Assembly (NCBI GenBank): GCA_932521025.1
Contig: OW051472.1
Span: 6,324,001 to 6,388,000, forward strand
Length of the DNA: 64,000 nucleotides
Origin: Oscheius onirici
Lineage: Eukaryota; Nematoda; Chromadorea; Rhabditida; Rhabditidae
Direction: 5' to 3'
Below, one piece after another: positions 24,202 to 34,900 of the stretch. Each line of letters opens with the position of its first letter. Within the stretch, counting starts at the first letter, position 1. A model generated the notes under the pieces. It saw only the letters and a program-made list of their open reading frames with translations. It ran no database searches and was not told the DNA's origin. The translations under genes were made by a program, and so were the position numbers.

Positions 24202-24983
24202 TTACTTGAAGGGATTATAGAAGACTTTTTCAGCGAGAGGCAGAAACTCGTCAGCAATCTTCTTTCGAATAGAAGCTATTTGCAGAAGATCCGGCCCCTT
24301 TACTGATAGCAGAATCTTGGGCATCTGGAAAATGGTATTGTCTAGTTTGAAAACTGAAATCTGATCTTCTCTCCATAGCGGTACTTTGAAAAGAAAGCTC
24401 TATTATCAATCTCACACATGCCTTTTTTTAGCCTCGCGATGTTCTATAAAAAATGCTTCAACTTTGCTGAGCCTGGCAAAGGTAGAAAATGCACGCGTGA
24501 GGTAGAAAAGCGAGGTTTCTTATTGTAGTAACGCGGAAAACCTACAACTTGAGCCATTGAGCTTCGTTCCATCTTGATAGAACCATTTCTAAAGCTTTCC
24601 AGTATTCCAGCTACCGTATTCTTTACCTGAAAAGATTGGTTCGGATCTAATAGAAAACATACGTTTGTTGGAAGCTGCTTATATAGTTGCAATGCCATCT
24701 TACTGACAGGTCCGATCAGAGTCTGCAATTTCAATTTGTTAGAAGTACAGTAACCTACAGCATTCTTCTTCCCATAAACCTTCGTCACTTCGTCCATGTA
24801 CTTCTCATAGATGACCTTCTCCGGTTTTGTTCGATTCTTGCTCCAAATCTTGAGAACGTTTTTGGCAAAGAAGATTAAAGGATTGATTAGTCCTTGCTTG
24901 TTCGTCTCTCGTGTATCAAACGTAAAACTCAGAAAGGCTGAGCCCAAGACGAAGATGAGGCAGAGTAGAACAAAAGTCCTCAT
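24202..24983 (-). CDS. Small secreted protein, unrecognised family
   Basis: Four exons (24759-24983, 24663-24722, 24546-24626, 24202-24324 on the minus strand) give 162 aa, all joined in phase 0. The start at 24983 begins a strong signal peptide, MRTFVLLCLIFVLGSAFLSF. The mature part is basic and helical-looking: VLKIWSKNRTKPEKVIYEKY, GPVSKMALQLYKQLPTN, VAGILESFRNGSIKMERSS, then MPKILLSVKGPDLLQIASIR and a short FLPLAEKVFYNPFK end. There are almost no cysteines. Two introns are exactly 36 nt; their sequences stay open in frame, so gene finders may wrongly read through them. I do not recognise the family. It is probably a nematode-specific secreted protein. Confidence 0.65.
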
Positions 24984-26225
24984 TTTTTGCGGAGATCGAT
25001 CAAACGAACAGATTTTGGGGATGGATTTGGATGAGAGTGGTAATTGGACAAGGGAGCAGGCCGGTAGAGGTCGGTCAAAAGTGTGGTCAAAACTCACTAA
25101 GAAAATTTAGATCTTCGGAGAACAAGTGAACCCTGTTTTCGGTAATACTGGGTGGATAGGTCGCTCAGGGAGGCATGTCAAAGTTTTTTAGATTTTAAAA
25201 AGCTCGCGTTGTCGACTTCTCGAGACTAAACTCTAAAGGGCGAGTAACTGGAACCATTCCAGCTAGACGTCTTCTCCTGTACGGATGGCTGTCCCAGTCT
25301 GTTTAACAAGTGTTTCTACTTTTACTTTTCCTGACAGTTAACTTAACACTGGCAGTTACCAATAAGAACAGTAGCGCCACATGCACTTGTGTACGTTTGG
25401 ATACGAAGAGAAGTAGCAATGTGACAGTCAGCTGTGAATCCGCCACAGTTGTCAGCCTTCGGGAGATGGTGCCATGCTCGGTCTTCCCGGTTTCCTTGGT
25501 CATCTCATTAAAGACAGCATAAAATACTGAAAGATATTTACGGGCATCACTAGAATATTTTTCCTCGTTGTTCTGCTCTCCTGAAAAATGGAGTGGCAAT
25601 TTATAAGTACCTTTTCCCAAATCAAGAATGGATTTTTTTATACCGCTCAGAAGAGCGTTTGACAAAAGCAGCTCTTTCGAGTCGCAATGCGGTCATCAAG
25701 GTCCGAAGACCTTTTTCCCGCTCGCCAAACGCCCGTTGCCCTTTCACCGCGGGGTATTCGGTTAACGAATTGTTTGGGATTGTGAAATACAGACTACAGA
25801 AAGGATTCTGTGAAGTATGATTTCAATAAGAAAAGCGACTGGCTGGAAGGTCATGTGCCCAGCATGACGACACGATACGGGTGCGAGATGGCGGCCCCAG
25901 CCTTGCCGCGTGGTGGTCGTTTACTCAGCTGATTGTGAGTTGGGATATAAAACCGTGCAGCAGTTTTTATTTTACATCAAATTTCGCAGTTTCGTTAGAT
26001 TTTTCAAAGCGAACAAAAGTTAAAAATATTTCAAAATAGAGGTAACTGAAGTTTCGGAATTTTCCTATCTGGAAACGACTGTCTTTCTCTCCTCTTTTTC
26101 CTTCATACAATAGTTTTCGCTAACAATAAGTGTATGTTTGAGCGTGGCAGTTCAATTGCCTTTGTTTACGCCCCATCTCCCCTCTCTTCTCCCAGAATAA
26201 CAAGTCCCGTTTCAGTTATGTTACC
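24984..26225. other. Intergenic region with a candidate small secreted gene
   Basis: This separates the divergent secreted gene (-) and the KIAA0319-like gene (+). Apart from the candidate at 25285-25522 I see only weak frames. The stretch near 25985-26130 is AT-rich and likely promoter. An acceptor-like ttcag occurs a few bases before the KIAA0319-like start. Confidence 0.5.
25285..25522 (+). CDS. Candidate small secreted Cys-containing peptide gene
   Basis: A frame at 25310-25522 reads FLLLLFLTVNLTLAVTNKNS then SATCTCVRLD and SSNVTVSCESATVVSL, resembling a signal peptide followed by an N-glycosylated, cysteine-bearing chain of about 50 aa. No ATG begins that frame, and a stop lies just upstream. 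Alternatively an ATG at 25285 followed by a 37-nt intron (gt at 25301 to cag at 25337) joins into the same frame but loses the signal peptide. The minus strand is also open here. Strand and structure are uncertain. Confidence 0.3.
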
Positions 26226-29200
26226 ATGCTGTCTTTTTTCTTCTTGTTAATCATCGTATTCTCCAATGCCGATGTAAGTCTCATAACCCCAATTCAACAT
26301 TTTTATCATAGGAAAATACCCAATTGTTGTGTGATCTGGACACGGGCGAATGGTGCGGCTTGAATCAGATCTGTACTCCCAGAGAAGAACAAAGAGGAAC
26401 TAGAGTAAGAATTCTTTACTTTATTTTTTTGACATTTTGAATAGATCGGAATCTGTCTCTGTGTTCTTGGATTTCATCGAGAGAACGACTCGAAAGAATG
26501 TTTTGAAGATGACGTGACGCCCGACCCGAAAACCAGCAACAAAATTGTCTTCAAAGTGACCGGCCCGAAATCTGTCCAACTTCCACAAGAGTCCGTTGCG
26601 GTCAAGGCGGAAATCGAGGAGGGAAAAGGTGGGTTTTCGGTGATTAATTCCGAACTAAGAAGTAGTGTGAAGTATTTTGCTTCTGAGAAATTTCGAGTTC
26701 TCAGACAGTATGACGACCCGATGAATGAGTTGAACACACTCACACAAGTGTATTGTCAAAATATCTTAAACGGATTCACTATTTAGGAACATACGACTAC
26801 CACTGGGAACTGATTGGAGGAACAGGCCGAGCAGACGCCGCGTCCTACAACCAACCGACTCTTACTCTTACCAATGTATAGAACTTTCATTTGTCAAATT
26901 TCTTTTCCAGTTAAACGAAGGCCAACTCGTGTTCCGTGCAAATGTGAAAAACGCGACACATGAGGGACATCGAGACTACAACATCACAATCCTTCCCCCG
27001 AAGAAACCTAACAGTCCGCCGACTGCTATTATCCGACCGAAGTCACCTGTTACTGGTGTGGAGGGAAGTCAAATTGTTTTAGATGCCGAAGGTGAGTCAT
27101 TTTTAAGTTTCTAGAAATGTTCCTTTAGGAAGCACAGATGATGGCGGGGTCGTTTCGTACAATTGGGCACAAGATCAGGGTCCCAGTGTTCCACTGCCTG
27201 CCATGAATACAGCCGTCTTGAAGCTCGATAAACTCGTCCCAGGAGACTATGTCTTCAGGTAGGAGGGTCCATCAAAATGATACAGAGATTGATTCAAAAT
27301 AGGAGAAAAACACAGACAGAGAGAAAGGATAGGCAAGCAAATTGTAGACGAAAATACCTAGTCAGTCAAAAGATAAGTAGAACCTGACAAGTTCTGACAC
27401 GTCTTTCCCGCTAATCTTTGAAAGAAACCTTTTAAGCGTCATTGTTTCGGATGAAGAAGGTGCGAGTGGAAATGCTTCGGTGGCGGTAAAAGTGGCAGCC
27501 GAAAGAGATGACCCTCCGCGAGCAGCCATTTATTTGTGCGGAACGACAAATACCGGCTCGATATCGGTAAGACTTCCTCTGGAGCAGCTTCTGCTTTGCG
27601 GAAACTACTCGAGTGACGACAAGGTTAGTGAACTGACTTTCTAACTGGAAAGAGTGCTTTAGGGAATAGAGTCGTACCAGTGGTTCCGAGTCGACACACT
27701 TTCTGGAAAACTGGCCGTTGACATGTCCGGAACCACTTCCAGTGTCCTAACGCTCACAAACATTCAAGAAAATGAACATTTGGGACCGTACGAGTTCCAG
27801 CTCGATGTGAAAGACACCAAGGGACAGAATGACTCTACGACAATCACAATTTTCGTGAACAAGGCTGCTAATATGGCTCCAGGCAAGGACTTTCTATTTT
27901 GAGTGATAGCTGTGTTTAGAAGTCGACGCTGGCGGTAATCAGACGGTGATTCTGCCACAGTCAAGTCTGATCCTTAATGGGAATGTCAAGGATGATGGGA
28001 GCATTGTGTCGTGTCTGTGGGAGCAGCTAGAGTGAGTCTCCAAGTTATTAGTCTCCAGGCGTGAACTGAAAAAGTAGACGGCCAGGGAAAAAAACAGGAA
28101 TTGGAAATGGATTTTATGTTGGACAGAATCGAGTAAAATTGTTAAAATAAATTTTTTTTACAGGGGTCCAAACAAGGTAGCCTTCTCAAACATGGACAAG
28201 CCGAAGGCCACAGTCAATGGCCTCACCGAAGGCGTCTACGTTTTCCGACTCAATGTGACCGACGACGGTGGTTTGAACTCATCAGCTAGCGCCTACATTT
28301 CCGTAGAACGAGGCAAAAATGAGCCTCCAATCGCCAGAGCTCCAAACGTGACCATCTACCTGCCACACAATGTGGCTGTCCTCAACGCGTCTTCGTCGAC
28401 AGATGACGCCGGAATTGTGAGCTATAAATGGACGCCATTCGATGATGTTCCGGCTCTAATGGTGAGTTTTCAAACAATATTTATCCTATTTTTCTCCTTA
28501 TAAGTATAAAGTTTCAGACGCCGTTGGATGGGAGTGAGAGTCGAGCAGTCATGTACGTAACGGGACTGGTCAAAGGTGTTCACCTGTACCAGCTGACAGT
28601 CGGTGACCAGCAGAAAGCCACAGACTCGGTCGTCGTCTCCTTGACGGTCGAGCAAGGAAATGAAGACCTGGAATCTGTCGAACTCATCTCGACTCTCTCG
28701 CCAAACGCTGTCTCTTTCCGACTGAGAACGAAACTAGAGGCTAGAATTTCTTCCGTTTTGGCCAGTTCCATACAGGTTTGAACTGATAATCTCTCTTTTA
28801 TCGATGTATTTTTTAAGGAAATCTCCGCAGTACAGGTCACTATTACTACAGTTGAGAAGATTCCATTGGATGGACGTCTTCGAATCGTTTTCTGGGCTTC
28901 GGCTCCGGGACTTACAGGTCAGTTTTTATTATATCTTACAGCCATTCAGCATAAGAAAAACAAGATATGTTTCTTACAGGATCGAGAATGAAACGTTCTG
29001 TGCATATCCTGGCCGGCGGAGTGATCAAAGCGGAAGAAGTCGTCAAAATCCTCCGTACCGACGATAACATGCACAGTGACTTTGACATCGTCTCAGTTCA
29101 ACCCCTATGTAAATTTTCAGTCAGTAGATCTTTCAAGCACTTGTTCAGATTGCAAATTAGCCTGCTCGAATCATGGCTACTGCAGCAACATCAGCAAGGA

Positions 29201-29662
29201 GTGTGTTTGTGATAACTTCTGGATGACTTCTTTGGTGACACTGCTTATGAACGGATGGAGTCATAATGACTGTGGTGAGTTTTGGTTATAATCAGAAGAA
29301 ATCTGTTCCAGCTTGGTCTTCTTTGTACTTCTGGCTAATGTCAGCGGCAGGACTGGTCTTCGGATTGGTCTGCTGTATCAGGAGACGATTACTGTTCGCT
29401 CCGGTGGGAAAGAGACGCTTTTCGAGAAGGAGAACAAAGTGAGAATCAGGGGTGCGCATACTCTCTCATTTTCAGATACTCTTCCCTGAAAAGTGACTCG
29501 GATCAAGAAGCGGAAGCTCAGAGAATTCGTCGAACGCCGAGACTAAAGGCTCTTCCTCTTCCGCCCTCAAGCGACTCTCTCGAGTCCGAAGACGAACTTT
29601 TAGTGTCCAATTCGTGGGAAATGTCTGAAACTGTTAGAAATCGCAATGTTGACATTCCTTGA
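26226..29662 (+). CDS. KIAA0319L: KIAA0319/KIAA0319L-like PKD-repeat membrane protein
   Basis: A multi-exon gene beginning with the signal peptide MLSFFFLLIIVFSNAD. A short Cys-rich segment (CDLDTGEWCGLNQICTPREE, GICLCVLGFHREN) is followed by about five tandem Ig-like PKD domains, each with the typical signature: LDAEGSTDDGGVVSYNW, NYSSDDKGIESYQWFR, LNGNVKDDGSIVSCLWEQLE and LNASSSTDDAGIVSYKW, with strands such as GLTEGVYVFRLNVTDDGG. Near the C terminus a conserved C6 EGF-like block (CSDCKLACSNHGYCSNISKE then CVCDNFW) precedes one transmembrane helix (YFWLMSAAGLVFGLVCCI), a basic stop-transfer (RRRLLFAP) and a cytosolic tail of about 80 aa. This order matches KIAA0319 family receptors, type I membrane proteins implicated in neuronal adhesion and Golgi/endosome traffic. 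Some internal introns are 40-50 nt, one is about 200 nt. Confidence 0.88.
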
Positions 29663-30399
29663 GACCAAGTCCTCTACCGGTATACTGTCATATCCTGTGC
29701 TAATCTCAATTAACTTCTCTCTGCTTTATTCCTCTGTGATAGCAGTTGATATGTCTCACTCACCCGGCGGGTCAACTTTTTGTGATGTTTTGAGGGTTTT
29801 TGTTCTCTTTTTTTTAGAAATCATAAAGGTTTATCAGCAAATCTCTTTGTAGCAATTTTTCCGACAGTGAGCTGAAGGCAATGTCCAAACTCTTCGACTT
29901 CATCAATCAAATGTTCAAACCTATGAGATTTCATCCGGTTTGCTCCAAACAACGGCAATACGATTAACAGACAGGGAAAATAGCGCAACTTTCCCATCTC
30001 ACCTCGATATCGTCTGGAGAGGGCTGGCTCACAGAGATTTGCAAAAAAAAATTTTTTTTACCGGGTTAAAGTACACTTTGAATTTACCCGCGCTTTTTTA
30101 CACCGGGTGGTTTTCAAATCAACAGAACAGGAAATGGAACTTTCCTTTTTTTGCAGACTGGCATTTATGAAAATTCTGAACCTCTTTTTTTTCTAATTCT
30201 TGCTTTTTCTGTTTTCCCCTTCAACATGAAAAAGAACGGTCACTTATGACTATGCAGTATCGCAAAATTGACCAATGAGTGCCTGCCGTTTACGCTATTC
30301 TCAAGCGACAATTTGAACCATGCAGCAAAGCAGGTTCTTTCCATCTGTTGCACTTTTTCTCGTGTTTTTGTAGCCTAAAAACTAATTTTGTTGTTCAGG
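29663..30399. other. Intergenic region with a possible upstream exon
   Basis: T-rich tracts and short frames. An acceptor at about 29871 precedes a short frame MSKLFDFINQMFKPMRFHP (29891 on) that could be a first exon of the next gene, but no donor joins it cleanly in frame. A G/C-containing patch with three ccggg/cccg strings sits at 30060-30110. Confidence 0.45.
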
Positions 30400-31769
30400 A
30401 TGAAAAGCCTCAGATGTGATATAAGCGACGGGTTTTACGTTTCTGTGAGGCAAGCTGCCGACAATGAGAATAAGAAACGTTTGTTTCTACCCTCAAATAT
30501 GTTATTATTCTCGGTTTTCAGGTAATACGAACTTCCTACTCGATTTATTTGGCAAAAATGATGGATCTAAGCCCGTCGCTAGTAAATCTATCCCCTGGCC
30601 GTCTAATGAAGAAGCACCAACCGAGGTTTGACTCTTTCAACCGCGTTCTCATTTCATCTTCAGATATTTTATTCCAAAGATGACGGTCTTCTGAAAGTGA
30701 AAAACGCTGTCACAATGGCTGAAGTTCCTCTGCGACTTCAGAATCTCAGCGCCGGTCAAGAAGACGGCGGCTGTAAACGGTTCAAATCTTTCACTAGTTC
30801 TGAGGCCGGTTCAAATCCCCTGATCTCGGCCGTAGCTGAGTACGTCAAATCACCGGTATGTTCTCTCTAAAACAGTTCAAAAAGCTCACTTTTTAGACCT
30901 CTAAAACCGCCTGGAAGAATCTGAAAAGTGTGCTCGTTTCCGGAGAAAAGATTGACACATTACCTGTAAGGGACCAAGAGCAGCTATTGAAAGCTCTAGA
31001 AGATGCCAAAAAATGCAAGTTCTTTGCCGATATTTGTACCGTCTTGAGTCATACGGATATTTTTGCCTACCGGTTCGTGTTTTCCAGTTTGAAACAATTC
31101 TAAATTTGCAGAAAATATCAAGATTTTGCTTTCATGTGCCTGGAATATGGGTTGATAGATCTTGTCACTGATAGCCTCGAATCAAAGCAGTATTGCGAAG
31201 AAATCAAGGTTCAAATTCTTGAACATATCGCCAGGTATTTGTCTTTACAAACCAAAGTCTTAATCGTCTCTTTCCAAGTCTCAAAAATACGGAAGCTACC
31301 TCCCTCCTCGAAAAAATTCTGCTGACCGGCTTCTCCACCGAGAATATGGTCACCGCGGCTAAGAAATCCTTGTCTCCGACGGCAGCAACATTTCTGATCA
31401 ACAAATTGACAGAAATCTACAGCGATTTCGACAAAATGGCCCTTCATACACAGGTTTGAGGCTTTTCCGATCTGTTCTATGCATTTACAGGCCCTTAATT
31501 TAATCTCGGATCTTCTTGACGGTACAGGAATCCGTCTTATTCTCGAACCCGAATCATACCCAGCTCTAGGCGCCCTGATGGAGACAATTACCGATTTCGT
31601 ACGTTGTTGCATCTGATTTTCTGTTAAAAGTCTTTTCTAGGCCGCTCTCTCAGACACATTCAACAAGTTCGAAGTCAGTCAGAACAATGCAAATGAAGGT
31701 GGAGACGAGCTGCTTGAAATCTATCGCGTTTGTCGTGTCCGAATGGTGTCGCGCAAGATCTCCTGGTAG
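30400..31769 (+). CDS. Unrecognised, probably alpha-helical protein
   Basis: At least seven exons give a protein of about 330 aa from an ATG just after an acceptor (ttgttcag|g, 30391-30399). Readable segments include MKSLRCDISDGFYVSVRQAA, NFLLDLFGKNDG, VTMAEVPLRLQNLSAGQEDG, TAWKNLKSVLVSGEKIDTL, CKFFADICTVLSHTDIFAYR, FAFMCLEYGLIDLVTDSLES, TEATSLLEKILLTGFSTENM and ALGALMETITDF, ending RVRMVSRKISW. The regular amphipathic pattern suggests an armadillo/HEAT-like helical repeat, but this is inference and I recognise no family. The stop lies 186 bp before the TRAPPC9 ATG on the same strand with a T-rich spacer, which is operon-like spacing. An extra 5' exon near 29890 is possible. Confidence 0.65.
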
Positions 31770-31955
31770 TTTTTCCCCGTCTCCTAGTTGTTATCTTCTC
31801 ATTTTTGTTGTCGTTTGTCCTCGTTAAATCTTCCATTCTTTCTGCTTTGTTTATTTCTGTCGTGGGTAATTTGAGCCCTGTTTATATCGATTTATCTTCA
31901 TCATAACCGACGTAAAATTCGGTCAGAACGGGCACACGGCAATCTATGCGCGTCG

Positions 31956-34900
31956 ATGGATGGTGTGCCCAAAATTGATGATCATTTCACCGTCAACATC
32001 ATTGTCAAACAGGTACATTCGTAGTTTTATCCTGCAAAAACGGAGATCTAGATCGGTCTTCGAAATTCAGTCGTTTTTAATCGTCTAATAGAGCGACTTA
32101 CTCGTCAGCGTATCATTGAAGTCTGCGAGAATCCGAGGCGACTTTTTCACGCCCGATTCATCACTACAGCAAATGCCGAACTCGTCAAATTCGCCGATCT
32201 GCACCTGCATCATCGTGTCTTTGGATTTGTCGGTGTTGCGTGTGAGCAACCATCGACTTCGGCGGATACTGCCGTGAGTTATATTTTTCGAGGTCCCAGT
32301 TCAGCTTATTGAAAAAAAATATCCTGAAATCACTTTTTCCCCTTTTTTTTATCCACTTCATGCTTTTTAGTTCGCCACAAAAATACATTTTTAGGTGGAA
32401 GACAATCTCTCTGCACTTTCAATCGGGTCAAGACGGAGATCTTCAATCCTCGGTTCCGGATCAGTGAGCATAGAAGAAGTTCGTCAAAATTTCGACAAAA
32501 TCAAAGAGGAATTCTCATCACACATTCTCGACAGTCGTTGTATCTGCTTAGGTTACGAGGAGGTCTGTTCTCTTGTGTATTCACCGTCAAAAAATGTTCT
32601 AGGAATCGATATCGCGACACTTTTCCCAACGAGAAATCTTCTCCTTTCCTTCTCTGGAAGAATCGGATGAACTCGAGACGGGAATACGCGAATTTCTTCG
32701 ATCCATTTATTTTGTGCTCGAGAGCAAGCGCGTCGACATTTCTTTTGAAAAATTGGTCAGTTTTTGTTCTTTTTTAAGAATCGCGCCCTTAATTTCGATC
32801 CAAACAGAACTAGGTTGCTATTTTTGCCCAATGCAGTCTCTTCAGGAAACTCCGCCTTGCCCCGTTTTACCAGAAGAGGAACGGTATCGAATAGGATTGG
32901 AGAACAAAACATCAAAAAATTACAAGTTGAACCAATTTTGCAGCAAAAATCAGCTCGGTTAAATTCAGACGAAAAAGCATAGGACGAGCCAGAAAACAGA
33001 ATGGAGACTATGCCCTCCTCACGGGGATTCCCCAGCTCGCTTTGGATACCTACTCGTCGGCAATTGAGCTCCTCAAACAGAGCAACGATCTCCTTTGGCT
33101 GGCAGGTAGTCCTTTTTGAGCCCTACTCTAGAATCGGTGACTTTACAAAGAATTGGGATTAGAAAATGGTTATGTATTGCTATAAAAAAGAGAGCTCGAC
33201 CGTAACCCATTTAGTTTGCCGCAAGACCATTAGAACACGCAAACGCAGGATACTCACAATCAGCCAGAAAAATTGACTGAGTATTCTACGTTTCCTCGTT
33301 ATTCCGGTTTCGCGGCAAACTAAATGGGTTACGATCGAGCTCTTTTCCAAACAAACCACTCTCGCTGTGCGATACATATGGGCCACAGCTGTCACAGGTC
33401 TTTTCGTTTTTCAAAAAAAAAAAAAAAAGAATTAAAAAGTCACCGATTCTCTAATAGAATCCTTATTTATTGCCTTCCTCTAAACATGCCCAGTTTAGCC
33501 GCCTATGAGGGCTGGGCATGTGCTGCCATGATTCTTCGCTTCGAGATGGGCATATTCGAAGAGACGTCGCTGCCACGAATATCCAGTATGACGCCGAAAG
33601 AGATGCTCGAAGCACAGCTGGGAAGGACGAATTTGTGAGTTTGGCACGCTTGCTTGGAAGATTGCGGTGGCTTGCTTCTTTACCTTGCTAAGACGACCAC
33701 TTTTAGTAAAGCTATCGGAAGTTAATTTCAATGAAATTCCCTTTCATCTAAAAAGATTTTCATCGGCTTAGCAAAGTAGATAAGAACGCGGGGCTTCTGG
33801 TTTTGGTGGCTAGAAGAGTGTCCGGTCTTCTGTTTCTTCTGAGTAGAGAAATTCTTGCCGTTCGAATGTTCATACTAGAACGTTCAAGTTATTCTTTTGA
33901 TGCTACTTTACAGCCATTAGGACGGGACACTCGTTCTGAAATGCCTCTTCATAGTATTCTTTCCGGTGTTGGTCGATCTTACCCGTTTTCCTTCTCCAGA
34001 ACTGTCAAAGGACATCAACGACACCGTTCCGACGAGAATGCTCTGCCGGGTTCCGAAGACAAGAAAAAGTCGCGACTGAATTTTCTCCGAGCCGATAGGT
34101 TAGCTGCATTCTTGCATGTGCACTTGTTTGCTGTGATTCTTCCCTTTAGCATATTTCTAATCAAAAATAAAACATTTTCAGATCGAAAGATCCAATAGAT
34201 TGCACGTCCATTGTTGAACGCTTTGAGGCGGCCCTGGAAAATTATGGAAAATTCTCTTTCGTAGCCTTTATCGAGTACAACTGCATGATGAAAGCTGTGA
34301 GCGTGCACAAAATGCAGCGGAAATACATCGATATGGAGACGTTTCATCGCGACCACGTTGGAAAATACCTCGACGACAGCTTCACCCGATTCGATCATCT
34401 CGTAAAGGCGGCAATTTGTAACAATTCGGCAGCTCTTTATAAAGAAGTAAGATTCGTCTTTTTCATCCCCCGAAAAAAATGAATGTGTTGTAGATTCATT
34501 TTCATCGAAAGTCGTCCTTTTTCGCCCGACTGGGAGTTCTTTTTCGTCTTCATGTGGCGGAAGGAGAGGTGCGGACCGAGGCCGACTACAGAATCGTTTA
34601 TCCCGTCCTATACAAGTCGTTTTTCGAAATTTTTTAAATTTCGCATCTTTTAGAACTCTTTCCGGCTATGGAATAGTCGAGAATGTTCGAGGCAACTCAT
34701 CGACTCTGCAAGGACCAATTTTGATGCAGATCAAAGCTCTGCACGAAGTTTATACGGCAGCTTCGAGAGCTAACCTCCCCGATGCTGCTATTCGTCACAT
34801 CTGCCATCTGATACAGGTCTATTACGACGACATCGAGCCGACGCTTCTCAGTCGTCTTTTCGACGATTTGGCCACACTCGTACGGAAAAAAGGATCATGC

